Shown here one piece after another: positions 49,923 to 58,431 of a stretch of 64,000 nt of DNA. The DNA comes from CALESS01 sp041741455 (GTDB taxonomy: Bacteria > Chloroflexota > Anaerolineae > Anaerolineales > Anaerolineaceae). The position numbers and the translations under genes were made by a program. Location of the stretch: contig JBGSJZ010000008.1 in the NCBI GenBank assembly GCA_041741455.1, positions 54,708 to 118,707 of the forward strand, written 5' to 3'. Each line of letters begins with the position of its first letter. Within the stretch, counting starts at the first letter, position 1. A model generated the notes under the pieces. That model was not told the origin of the DNA. It saw only the letters and a list, made by a program, of their open reading frames with translations, and searched no databases.

Positions 49923-50918
49923 ATGCCGACTGTAGCGATAATTGTTCCTTGCTATAACGAAGAAAAAACCATTGGTCTGTTATTGGATGCGATCTACCAA
50001 CAGGCTTATCCATTAGCTGATTTGGAAGTAATCATTTCAGATGGCATGTCCACGGATAACACCCGGGGGGAGATTGAAAAATTTCGATTAGCCCATCCGG
50101 GACTGGTGATTCAGGTGGTCGATAATTTGCAGCGCAGTATTCCGGTGGCGCTCAATGCTGCCATCAAGGCTTCAAGTGCTGAATATATCGTCCGGCTGGA
50201 TGCTCATTCAAAACCGGAGAAGTCCTACGTTGAACGCAGCATCCAGGCTTTGAATGATGGAAAAGGCGATAACGTGGGTGGGGTCTGGCAAATCGAGCCG
50301 GGAGGTCCAGGTCGGATTGCCCGGGCAATTTCCCTGGCTGCAGCTCACCCTTTAGGGGTGGGTGATGCCTATTACCGCTATGCAACCCAGGCTGGGGAAG
50401 TGGACACGGTACCATTCGGGGCGTTTCGGCGCCGCCTGGTTTTGGAACTGGGCGGCTACGATGAGAGCCTGTTGACCAATGAGGATTACGAATTCAATAC
50501 CCGGATTCGCCAACGGGGCGGAAAGGTCTGGCTGGACCCGCAAATTCGCTCGGTGTATTTTGCCCGCAGCACTTTTGGCGCACTGGCCAGACAATACTGG
50601 CGCTATGGTTTCTGGAAGTTGCGTATGCTCAAACGTTACCCGGGGACATTGCGCTGGCGCCAGGCTTTACCGCCCTTGTTTGTGCTCAGCCTGTTGCTGC
50701 TGATGGTACTTGCGCTGTTCTGGTGGCTGGCAGCCCTTGGATTGATGATAGAAGTGGTATCATATATGGGAGTTTTAGTGGTTGCCTCGGTTCCCCTGGC
50801 GCGAAAGAGCCGTGACACAGGTCTGGTTGTAACCATCCCGGCAGCCATTGCTACCATGCATCTGAGCTGGGGTGCTGGTTTTTGGGCCAGCCTGATACCT
50901 TTTCGAAGAAGATCGTAA
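49923..50918 (+). CDS. Membrane-bound family 2 glycosyltransferase
   Basis: 331 residues. A GT-A fold domain (about 1-225): IIVPCYNEEKTIG, IISDGMSTDNT, YIVRLDAHSK (DxD-like metal site DAH), GAFRRRLVLELGGYDES and NEDYEFNTRIRQRGGK, as in ExoA-type beta-glycosyltransferases. Two or three C-terminal TM helices (about 245-320) anchor it. Probably adds a sugar to a lipid-linked polysaccharide intermediate on the cytoplasmic face. Its stop shares one base (TAATG) with the start of the CapD-like gene. Donor and acceptor unknown. Confidence 0.9.
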   Translation: MPTVAIIVPCYNEEKTIGLLLDAIYQQAYPLADLEVIISDGMSTDNTRGEIEKFRLAHPGLVIQVVDNLQRSIPVALNAAIKASSAEYIVRLDAHSKPEKSYVERSIQALNDGKGDNVGGVWQIEPGGPGRIARAISLAAAHPLGVGDAYYRYATQAGEVDTVPFGAFRRRLVLELGGYDESLLTNEDYEFNTRIRQRGGKVWLDPQIRSVYFARSTFGALARQYWRYGFWKLRMLKRYPGTLRWRQALPPLFVLSLLLLMVLALFWWLAALGLMIEVVSYMGVLVVASVPLARKSRDTGLVVTIPAAIATMHLSWGAGFWASLIPFRRRS

Positions 50919-52813
50919 TGAAACGGAAAATTAATATTCGAAATCGATATTTATTACTGGGGGATGTCGCACTGATCCTGGTATCAGTGTTGGGAAGTTA
51001 TGCCATCCGTCTGGAATTAAGTCCCCAGTTCTTTGATTATCTGGAGTCAGCCGTTTGGATGATCGCTATTTCGATGGTGATCAAGCCCATCACATACTTT
51101 TACTTTGGACTATACCGCCGGATGTGGGCGTACGCCAGTGTGCAGGAGTTGAAGCTAATCGCCCTGGCGGTCAGCTCAGCTTCTGTTTTTGTCTCCGTGT
51201 TAATGATTGCCTTCTTTTCCCTGGGGGTCTTCACCAGTTTTCCAAGATCTGTTCTGGTCATTGACTGGATCCTTTCAGTCTTGCTGGTTGGCGGCTTGCG
51301 TTTTGCTTTGCGTGTACTGGCTGAAAGTCAATCCGCTAATGCCGGTAAAATGGCCAGTGGAGCCATTAAACGGGCTCTGATCATTGGCGCCGGTGACGGA
51401 GGCGCGCTGGTTGTGAGGGAGCTGCAAAAAAATCCACAATTGAACCTCGACCCGATCGGTTTTCTGGATGACAACCCGGCGAAACAGCGCCAACAGGTGT
51501 ATGGCGTCCCGGTGGTGGGCACCATTAACGATTTGGCCAATGTACTGGATTCTAACCCAGTAGATGAGGTCATCATCGCCATTCCCAGCGCCCCTGGCCG
51601 GGTGATGCGGGTAGTGGCGGATATCTGCCGATTGAAAGGGGTCCCATTCCGGGCGATGCCCGGGATTTATGAGTTGCTGGGCGGGAAAGTCTCTGTCAGC
51701 CGCTTGCGGGAAGTTGACATTGCTGACCTGTTGCGACGGGAACCAGCCCACATCCGTGATCAACAAGTGGGTGGAACTCTGAATGGCCGGGTGGTGTTGG
51801 TGACAGGCGCCGGCGGATCGATTGGCCGGGAACTGTGCCGGCAGATAGCCCGCTGGGGTCCGACCGAACTGATTCTGTTGGGTCATGGCGAGAACAGTAT
51901 TTTTGAGACATTACTGGAGCTACGGGAAAGCTTTCCCAGCCTGTATGCCCGCCCGGTGATCGCCGATATTCGAGACCTGCCACGCCTGATGGCAGTCTTT
52001 GCACGGTTTCGTCCTCAGGTGGTTTTTCATGCTGCAGCGCATAAACACGTTCCGCTCATGGAAACCAATATTGAGGAAGCCATCAGCAATAACATTTTGG
52101 GAACAAACAACGTGGTGGAGGCCAGCCTGGCCCGCCGGGTGGAGCGCTTGGTGATGATTTCCACCGATAAAGCCATCCGACCGATCAACGTCATGGGCGC
52201 AACCAAACGTATGGCGGAGATGATTGTACTAAACGCTGCCCGGCGCTCAGGTCATGCTTACTCGGTGGTGCGCTTTGGCAATGTCCTGGGTAGCCGCGGC
52301 AGCGTTGTGCCGCTTTTCAAGCGCCAGATTGCTTTGGGCGGTCCGATCACCATCACCCACCCGGATATGAAACGCTATTTTATGACTATTCCGGAAGCGG
52401 TTTACCTGGTCTTGCAGGCTGCCAGCATGGGGGAAGGTGGTGAGACCTTTGTCTTAAACATGGGGCAACAGGTCCGCATCCTGGACCTGGCCGAAGACTT
52501 GATTCGCCTCTCTGGCCTGGAGCCGGGCAAGGATATCGAGATCACTTTCACAGGCATTCGGCCTGGAGAAAAATTGGCAGAAGATCTTTGGGACGAAGGA
52601 CATCCATTTAAGCCCACTGAGCACCCGGATATTTTCTCGCTGCAAGGAAATGATGGCCTGCAAGGGGATGAACTTATGTCCACCATTGATGAACTTGTGC
52701 GTCTTGGGCAGCAGGGCGAGGGGTCTGCCATCATCACCATGCTGGATGAATTAATCCCCGGATCCGCCATCCGCAGCACTCCACCACCTGAAATTACCTC
52801 CGTCGATTCATGA
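50918..52813 (+). CDS. CapD/WbpM-type UDP-sugar 4,6-dehydratase, membrane-bound
   Basis: 631 residues from ATG 50918. Four or five N-terminal TM helices (about 8-125), a first Rossmann domain (GAGDGGALVVREL near 152), and a second dehydratase domain with VTGAGGSIGRELCRQI near 296. The active site reads STDKAIRPINVMGATKR: the Tyr of ordinary SDRs is Met (MGATK), exactly as in WbpM/FlaA1 4,6-dehydratases. FGNVLGSRGSVVPLF follows. Converts UDP-GlcNAc-like substrates to 4-keto-6-deoxy sugars for surface glycans such as bacillosamine-type sugars. Overlaps the next gene by ATGA. Confidence 0.93.
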   Translation: MKRKINIRNRYLLLGDVALILVSVLGSYAIRLELSPQFFDYLESAVWMIAISMVIKPITYFYFGLYRRMWAYASVQELKLIALAVSSASVFVSVLMIAFFSLGVFTSFPRSVLVIDWILSVLLVGGLRFALRVLAESQSANAGKMASGAIKRALIIGAGDGGALVVRELQKNPQLNLDPIGFLDDNPAKQRQQVYGVPVVGTINDLANVLDSNPVDEVIIAIPSAPGRVMRVVADICRLKGVPFRAMPGIYELLGGKVSVSRLREVDIADLLRREPAHIRDQQVGGTLNGRVVLVTGAGGSIGRELCRQIARWGPTELILLGHGENSIFETLLELRESFPSLYARPVIADIRDLPRLMAVFARFRPQVVFHAAAHKHVPLMETNIEEAISNNILGTNNVVEASLARRVERLVMISTDKAIRPINVMGATKRMAEMIVLNAARRSGHAYSVVRFGNVLGSRGSVVPLFKRQIALGGPITITHPDMKRYFMTIPEAVYLVLQAASMGEGGETFVLNMGQQVRILDLAEDLIRLSGLEPGKDIEITFTGIRPGEKLAEDLWDEGHPFKPTEHPDIFSLQGNDGLQGDELMSTIDELVRLGQQGEGSAIITMLDELIPGSAIRSTPPPEITSVDS

Positions 52814-53805
52814 GTATAATTTCTGCAAATGAATGGGAGAAAACGCTCGATCAATTCTCCCATGTGCATGTGTTACAAACAGCTGCCTGGGGTGGGGTAA
52901 AGGGCAGATTTGGTTGGTATGCTCGTTATGTGGCGATTCCAAGGGCGGGGGCGCAGATATTGTTCAGAAAGCTGCCCCTGGGCTTCACAATTGCTTACAT
53001 CCCCAAGGGACCGGTCGGACAGGATTGGGATGCGCTTTGGCCGGAGGTGGATGAAATTTGTCGCAAGGAACGGGCGATTTTTTTGAAAGTGGAACCGGAT
53101 TTGTGGCAGGAACAAGCATCTGAGGTCAGGCACCTGTTCTCCGTGTTTATGGGAGATCGCCCAACCATCCAACCCAGACGGACAATCATGGTGGAATTGG
53201 CGGGAGACCCGGAGACATGGTTGGAGCGGATGAAACAAAAGCACCGCTATAACATCCGGCTGGCAATCAAGAAAGAGGTCGTGGTTCAGCCCTCTGCGGA
53301 TATTGCCACATTTTATCAATTGATGCAGACCACTGGGCAGCGAGATGCGTTTGGGGTGCATAGCCAGCAATATTACCAGAGCGTTTATGACCATTTTTCA
53401 CCGACAGACCGGTGTGTCTTACTCATGGCCACCTACCAGGGTACAGCCCTGGCCGGCCTGGTTGCTCTGCGGCAGGGTGAGCGCGCCTGGTATTTCTATG
53501 GTGCCTCCAATAACCAGGAACGCCACAGAATGCCGGCTTACCTGCTGCAATTTGAGGCAATGAAATGGGCAAAACAACACGGATGCAGTGAGTATGACCT
53601 GTGGGGGGTTCCGGATGAGGACGAAGCAAGGTTGGAAGCTGAATTCGAAACCTGCAACGACGGTTTGTGGGGAGTGTATCGCTTCAAGCGTGGGTTTGGC
53701 GGAGAGGTAAAACGATCAGTGGCAGCGCTGGAAAAAGTATATATCCCGGCACTCTATTGGCTGTATGAAAAATACTCAGCCCGTAAGGGAGGATTGCATG
53801 CCTGA
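52810..53805 (+). CDS. FemAB/FemX-type peptidyl- or aminoacyl-transferase (copy 1)
   Basis: 331 residues, two GNAT-like domains. Motifs: HVLQTAAWGGVKGRFGW near 20, MKQKHRYNIRLAIKKEV near 140 (the FemAB lysine/arginine stretch), LAGLVALRQGERAWYFYGASN near 225, and EYDLWGVPDE near 270. FemX/FemAB proteins add amino acids from aminoacyl-tRNA to peptidoglycan stem peptides; others modify proteins or other polymers. No membrane helix. Translationally coupled on both sides. Its presence with polysaccharide genes favours envelope crosslinking. Confidence 0.9.
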   Translation: MSIISANEWEKTLDQFSHVHVLQTAAWGGVKGRFGWYARYVAIPRAGAQILFRKLPLGFTIAYIPKGPVGQDWDALWPEVDEICRKERAIFLKVEPDLWQEQASEVRHLFSVFMGDRPTIQPRRTIMVELAGDPETWLERMKQKHRYNIRLAIKKEVVVQPSADIATFYQLMQTTGQRDAFGVHSQQYYQSVYDHFSPTDRCVLLMATYQGTALAGLVALRQGERAWYFYGASNNQERHRMPAYLLQFEAMKWAKQHGCSEYDLWGVPDEDEARLEAEFETCNDGLWGVYRFKRGFGGEVKRSVAALEKVYIPALYWLYEKYSARKGGLHA

Positions 53806-54916
53806 GTGGCAAGGCCAGGCCAGCGATTGGAACCAGATGATTGCCAGCTTGCCAGGGGCTCACCTGCTGCAGAGTTGGGAATGGGCGGAAGCAAAGGCTC
53901 AGACTGGCTGGCGAATGCTGCCACATGCCTGGTCTGACAACCAGGGCAAGTTGCAAGCCGCAGCCATGGTGCTGGAGAAGCCCATCGCTGCTGGTAGGTT
54001 TTCCGCCAAGATGTGCCTGCTGTATACTCCACGCGGACCCCTGTTGGATTGGTCGGACGAAACCTTGCGGAAGCAGGTGTTGGACGATTTGCAAATGCTG
54101 GCCAGGCGAAAAGGTGCCATCTTTCTGAAGCTGGATGCTGAAGTCATCCTGGGACGCGGGCAACCCGGAGAGCCTGCAGCTTGCGAGGATCCAGTCGGTC
54201 AGTCCACCCTGGCAGAATTGACCCGGCGCAAGTGGTTGTTTTCGGGTGACCAGGTTCAATTCCGTAACACGGTCTGGATCGATTTGGCAGGCTCACCGGA
54301 GGAGTGGTTGGGACGGATGAAACAAAAGACCCGTTACAACATCCGTCTGGCAGAAAAGAAGGGTGTGCTCGTTCGAGCAGGCGGTGAAATGGACCTACCG
54401 CTGATGTACGAGATGTATGCCATGACCTCCGTGCGGGATGGGTTTGTCATTCGCAAAAAAGAATATTACCTTTCCATATGGAAAAAATTTATGCAGGCTG
54501 GGATGGCCATACCGTTAATTGCCGAGGTGGAAGGAGAAGCCATTGCCGGGATAGTGTTGTTCTGGTTTGCCGGGAAAGCCTGGTACATGCACGGCATGTC
54601 GCTCGAGAAACATCGGGAGAAGATGCCAAACCATTTGTTGCAATGGACTGCAATGCGCGTAGCCAGGGAGAAAGGTGCATTGATCTATGATTTGTGGGGT
54701 GCACCGAATGAGTTCACCGAACAAGATGGTATGTGGGGTGTGTATCGCTTTAAGGAGGGCCTGGGTGGAGAGGTAATTCGCACACTGGGGGCCTGGGATT
54801 ATCCTGCCCGCCCCATGCTATATTCCCTGTACACTCAAATTGTTCCGCAGATCCTGGGACGCATGCGCAAGCGCGGCAAGAAGCTCACGCAAAATGATGT
54901 AAATTTTACAAACTAA
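53798..54916 (+). CDS. FemAB/FemX-type peptidyl- or aminoacyl-transferase (copy 2)
   Basis: 372 residues from ATG 53798, which has GGGAGG upstream and overlaps copy 1 by 8 nt. Same layout: HLLQSWEWAEAKAQTGW, MKQKTRYNIRLAEKKGV, EAIAGIVLFWFAGKAWYMHG and IYDLWGAPNEF. It has an insertion of about 25 residues around 120-145 relative to copy 1. Tandem duplication of FemAB genes is familiar from Firmicutes, where successive enzymes add successive bridge residues, so two added residues are plausible here. Convergent with the kinase gene, sharing CTAA. Confidence 0.9.
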   Translation: MPEWQGQASDWNQMIASLPGAHLLQSWEWAEAKAQTGWRMLPHAWSDNQGKLQAAAMVLEKPIAAGRFSAKMCLLYTPRGPLLDWSDETLRKQVLDDLQMLARRKGAIFLKLDAEVILGRGQPGEPAACEDPVGQSTLAELTRRKWLFSGDQVQFRNTVWIDLAGSPEEWLGRMKQKTRYNIRLAEKKGVLVRAGGEMDLPLMYEMYAMTSVRDGFVIRKKEYYLSIWKKFMQAGMAIPLIAEVEGEAIAGIVLFWFAGKAWYMHGMSLEKHREKMPNHLLQWTAMRVAREKGALIYDLWGAPNEFTEQDGMWGVYRFKEGLGGEVIRTLGAWDYPARPMLYSLYTQIVPQILGRMRKRGKKLTQNDVNFTN

Positions 54917-56997
54917 TTGGAGGGTTGTGGCCGCCAGGCAGGGGAGAAATCATAGCCGGGATCGGTTGTCAGGCGGGACCAATTGGCGCCACTCAGATCC
55001 ATGATGTAAATGTCATGATTCACGCCATCCGGCCAGGATTTAAAGGCAAACCATTCCCCGTCACTTGAAAGTGATATTTCAGCAATGGGCTGAGCGCCAC
55101 TGGCCGGTGAACGTGAGGGAATCCTGGTTGATTTGAAGGTGCCGCGATCTTCGTAGCGCATGGTGGTTATGTAGGTTAAGGGGGCGTTGGATTGTTTTTG
55201 GCCAAAGAAGATGCGGTCATTGGCAGGTGACCAGGCCGGCCAGAAGTTATTGATTTCACCGCTCATCGAGAATTGGGTTGGATTCAGACCTAAATCGGAC
55301 ATCATCCAAATTTGTGAATAAACAATCCAGTGCACATAAGCAATCTGGGACCCATTGGAAGACCAGGATGGTTGAATCTCAGTCACACTGGAATTTGTGA
55401 CTTTACGCAATGATCCGGTTTCCAGATTATAGGTGTAAATCTGGATCACCCCACTCCGTTTGGAAGCAAAGGCAATCTTTCTGCCATCCGGCGACCAGGC
55501 GGGATCAAAATCACCTTCTGGGCTTGGATCAACCGGGAGTGGACTGATGGTTTGGTCATTGAGATTGAGGATGTAAATCCGTGAACCGATGTAGATATCC
55601 CGATCTTCCAGGCAGGGGGAAATGAATGCCACTCTCATACCATCTGGCGCCCAACTGGGTTTACAAGCACCATCCGGCAAATTGGTCATTTGAACCTGAC
55701 TGGAACCATCACTATTCATCAGCCAGAGTTGAGGGACCCCTGTACGATTGGAGGAAAACATAATCTGTTCCTGATTGGTTTCTCCAGGACCAGCAACCAG
55801 GGGTGTTTGGCTGGGAGGGGGGAGCGTAAGTGTCGGTTCCGGTTCAGGTGCTAAGGTCTGCTCCAGAGTGGCTGTTGGGTTTTCGGCCGGAGTATTGATC
55901 ACCTCTGCTTTGGTGAGAGTTGGTGAAGCCTCACTGGCAACAATGGGAGGATTGGTCCCCGGTTGGAAAATGAATAAGAGCAGGATGATCGCGATAAAAA
56001 CGCTGGCAGTGGATAGGATTGGAATCCGGTTGCGCTTCCAAATCCGGGAAAAGCGGCGGCGGGTGTTACGATTGGTGGAAGGTTTCCCGAATTGATTGGA
56101 AGATTCCCCATTGAGCAACTCATCAACCGGTGGAATTGAAAAATCCGGCGGTGCGGAAATGGTGGGTGGGGTGAACAGCAAGGTGCTCATTTCACCGGCT
56201 TCCAATAAATCATGCCGCATATCATCGGCTGATTGATAGCGGTCTTCTGGTTCAATTTCAAGGGCGCGTTCGATAATCTCGGCCAGATCGGGATTAACTC
56301 GAGGTAGATGGCGGCGGATGGGTGTCAGGTTGGCTTTTTCAGTGGCCCGGGTCAGACCATCTTCTGGGATCTTACCGGTGAGGGCAGCATAGAGGGTAGC
56401 GCCAAGTGAGTAAAAATCCGAGCGGGCATCGGTGCGAGCAGTACCGTATTGTTCCGGCGGGGAGTAACCGGGCGTCATGGCGCGCGCACCGGTAGTGGTA
56501 GCTTGGTCTCCAAATACCATTTTGGCCAGGCCAAAATCAACCAGATAAACTTCGCCTTCTGGGGTGATTTTAATATTCCCCGGTTTGATATCACGATGGA
56601 TGATGGGTGGAATGCGGGTGTGAAGGTATTGAAGGGCCTCGCAGATGGCCACACCGATCAAGATGGTGTCCACCTCAGAAATTGTGCCCAAACGTTCTAT
56701 ACGTTGGCGCAGATCTTCGCCTTCGATGAAATCCATCACCAGGTACTGCCCCTGGCCAGGATTATCGAAAAAGTCACGCACCCGTGGTAAGTGGGGGTGG
56801 CGCAGCCGGGCCATAATGGTGGCTTCGCGCTCGAATTGGCGGGAATATTCAGAGGTCAGAAACAGGTTCTCTTTGACCGCAATCGGTGTATGTAAATGGA
56901 CATCCTCGGCTCGATAGACAGCCCCCATTCCACCCTGGCCGAGGATAGAGATAATCCGATATCGCCCGTTTAAAATTGTTTCGGGGGTTAGCGGCAT
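54913..56997 (-). CDS. PknB-type membrane Ser/Thr kinase with extracytoplasmic PD40 propeller
   Basis: 694 residues. Kinase domain (about 10-275): Gly loop ILGQGGMGAVY, Lys42 in AVKEN, HRDIKPGN (Asp136, Asn141), DFG at 154, and YSPPEQY in the activation segment. All catalytic residues are intact. A juxtamembrane basic stretch, one TM (about 325-345), a Thr/Pro/Glu linker (about 350-400), and a propeller (about 405-690) with WAPDGMRVAFIS, WSPDGRKIAFAS, WSSNGSQIAYV, WSPANDRIFFG and LSSDGEWFAFK. Architecture: an outside sensor propeller controlling an inside kinase. The FHA protein at 23743-24414 is a possible phospho-target reader. Monocistronic, divergent from the Thr/Pro-rich membrane protein. 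Confidence 0.94.
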   Translation of the reverse strand: MPLTPETILNGRYRIISILGQGGMGAVYRAEDVHLHTPIAVKENLFLTSEYSRQFEREATIMARLRHPHLPRVRDFFDNPGQGQYLVMDFIEGEDLRQRIERLGTISEVDTILIGVAICEALQYLHTRIPPIIHRDIKPGNIKITPEGEVYLVDFGLAKMVFGDQATTTGARAMTPGYSPPEQYGTARTDARSDFYSLGATLYAALTGKIPEDGLTRATEKANLTPIRRHLPRVNPDLAEIIERALEIEPEDRYQSADDMRHDLLEAGEMSTLLFTPPTISAPPDFSIPPVDELLNGESSNQFGKPSTNRNTRRRFSRIWKRNRIPILSTASVFIAIILLLFIFQPGTNPPIVASEASPTLTKAEVINTPAENPTATLEQTLAPEPEPTLTLPPPSQTPLVAGPGETNQEQIMFSSNRTGVPQLWLMNSDGSSQVQMTNLPDGACKPSWAPDGMRVAFISPCLEDRDIYIGSRIYILNLNDQTISPLPVDPSPEGDFDPAWSPDGRKIAFASKRSGVIQIYTYNLETGSLRKVTNSSVTEIQPSWSSNGSQIAYVHWIVYSQIWMMSDLGLNPTQFSMSGEINNFWPAWSPANDRIFFGQKQSNAPLTYITTMRYEDRGTFKSTRIPSRSPASGAQPIAEISLSSDGEWFAFKSWPDGVNHDIYIMDLSGANWSRLTTDPGYDFSPAWRPQPSN

Positions 56998-57214
56998 ATC
57001 CTGTCCCTTGGTTTACCTGCGATAATCACTTACTATAAAAATCTCATTCCGGTATGAGTGCACAACATACAACTAAATTCGATAACGTAAAAGGAATATC
57101 ATCATGCGTTGCCTGATCAACTAACGCAGTTGCTGATATAGTTACTTGATTGTACATGAGAAGATACCATTAATCAATCAATATATTCGTAAGTTTTTTG
57201 TAGAAAAATGGCTG

Positions 57215-57223
57215 TGGTAGAAT
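57215..57223 (+). promoter_or_regulatory. Extended -10 promoter element
   Basis: TGG followed by TAGAAT (57218-57223), 17 nt before the ATG at 57240; a T-rich stretch occupies the -35 region. AGAGGA serves as ribosome-binding site. A 16 nt near-palindrome (57043-57058, CTCAT-CCGG-ATGAG) lies further upstream in the divergent region. Confidence 0.38.
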
Positions 57224-57239
57224 CGAAGCAGAGGACCCT

Positions 57240-58274
57240 ATGAACCTGGATATTAAAACCTTTGTACAGGCTGCTTTCTTTCTCGCCATCGGGGGGTTCA
57301 TTCTTAGTCTAATTCTCGGCGTGCGTTCGATTCGCTCCGGCCGCCGGTTGTTGTATTTCCGAAAGCGACGGGACTTGATGATGCGCGGCTGGCGCCTGAT
57401 TTTCACGGCTTTCTTCCTGGGGATTGCCGCAGTTGCGCTTAACCGCTTTGCAGAACCGGTCATTTATCAAATTTTTCCACCTTCACCGACCGTTACCTTG
57501 ACGCCCACGACAACCTTAACCCCAACCATTACACTGACGCCAACCATCACCCTGACCCCGACTATCACCGAAACCCCTTCGATCACTAATACTTTCTTTG
57601 TTCCCTCTACAGTTGAGGCGCAATTTACCTCGGTGGTGACCCCAAGCCCGAATTCGGTGTTCAGCCCCTTGCAATTTTCGACTGCCCTGGATGAAAACCG
57701 CCTGCCAATCAACCCGGCAACTGAATTTGCCAATCCGGTAGGTCATATGTACGCCAGCTTCAGCTACGACCAGATGACCGATGGGGTGCAATGGACGGCA
57801 CTCTGGTATCGGGGAGACACCCTGGTGTTCGCTGAAACGAAACCGTGGGATGGCGGTTCCGGTGGGTATGGATATACTGACTGGAACCCCTCGGCCAGTG
57901 AATGGCTGCCCGGCCTGTATGAAGTGCGTGTCTTCATCGGGCAGATCTGGAAGGTTTCCGGCACATTCACGGTGACCGGCGAAGCCCCCACGCCAACTGC
58001 GACGGGCACCGCCACCCGTACCCCAACCGCCACCCGAACGGCGACTCCAACCCGGACTGCGACCCCAACCCGAACGGCGACTCCAACCCTGGGACCGACG
58101 CCAACCCGCACGGCCACCCGCACACCCTTACCGACCTGGACACGCACTCCGACCCGCACGCCCTGGCCGACCGCCACACCCATCACACCGACCAACACCC
58201 GTACACCCTGGCCAACCGCCACACCGATCACGCCAACCAAGACGCGCACTCCCTGGCCAACGGCTACACCTTAA
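57240..58274 (+). CDS. Two-span membrane protein with Thr/Pro repeats and an extracytoplasmic beta domain
   Basis: 344 residues. TM1 about 8-28, a basic cytoplasmic loop (RSIRSGRRLLYFRKRRDLMMRG), TM2 about 50-72, a Thr/Pro linker (about 80-120), and an Ig-like or CBM-like domain (about 125-248; MTDGVQWTALWYRGDTLVF, WLPGLYEVRVFIGQIWKVSGTF). The last 95 residues are almost only Thr, Pro, Arg, Ala and Trp. The terminal part consists of 15-residue repeats (RTPWPTATPITPT-N/K-T). The C-tail may be glycosylated or span the wall. No enzyme motif. A terminator follows immediately. Confidence 0.8.
   Translation: MNLDIKTFVQAAFFLAIGGFILSLILGVRSIRSGRRLLYFRKRRDLMMRGWRLIFTAFFLGIAAVALNRFAEPVIYQIFPPSPTVTLTPTTTLTPTITLTPTITLTPTITETPSITNTFFVPSTVEAQFTSVVTPSPNSVFSPLQFSTALDENRLPINPATEFANPVGHMYASFSYDQMTDGVQWTALWYRGDTLVFAETKPWDGGSGGYGYTDWNPSASEWLPGLYEVRVFIGQIWKVSGTFTVTGEAPTPTATGTATRTPTATRTATPTRTATPTRTATPTLGPTPTRTATRTPLPTWTRTPTRTPWPTATPITPTNTRTPWPTATPITPTKTRTPWPTATP
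58155..58271 (+). repeat. 45 nt in-frame tandem repeat encoding RTPWPTATPITPT(N/K)T
   Basis: Two full units (58155-58199, 58200-58244) and a partial third (58245-58271) that runs to the stop codon. Units are nearly identical at the protein level (one N/K change) with synonymous differences in DNA. Upstream, 57990-58150 contains looser TPTRTA repeats. Confidence 0.8.
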
Positions 58275-58280
58275 ACCTTC

Positions 58281-58309
58281 AGCCCCTCCGGAAATGGAGG
58301 GGCTTTTTT
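58281..58309 (+). terminator. Rho-independent terminator
   Basis: AGCCCCTCC (58281-58289) and GGAGGGGCT (58296-58304) form a 9 bp perfect stem with 6 nt loop, followed by six T (58304-58309). It begins 6 nt after the stop codon. Confidence 0.93.
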
Positions 58310-58431
58310 ATATATTTCTAGAAGGGTTGGACTTCTAAGAGAAGTGAAGAGTCTCCAAAGAACACAGAACTTTTTTAACCCGTTATGACGAAGAAAGACA
58401 CCTTTGATTGTGAAGTAAACACAACCTGATC

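Noticed and set aside
57764..58249. Open minus-strand frame of about 160 codons, very Val/Gly-rich
   Set aside because: It is the antisense of the Thr/Pro repeat region, which mechanically produces Val-Gly repeats; no ribosome-binding site or family signature.
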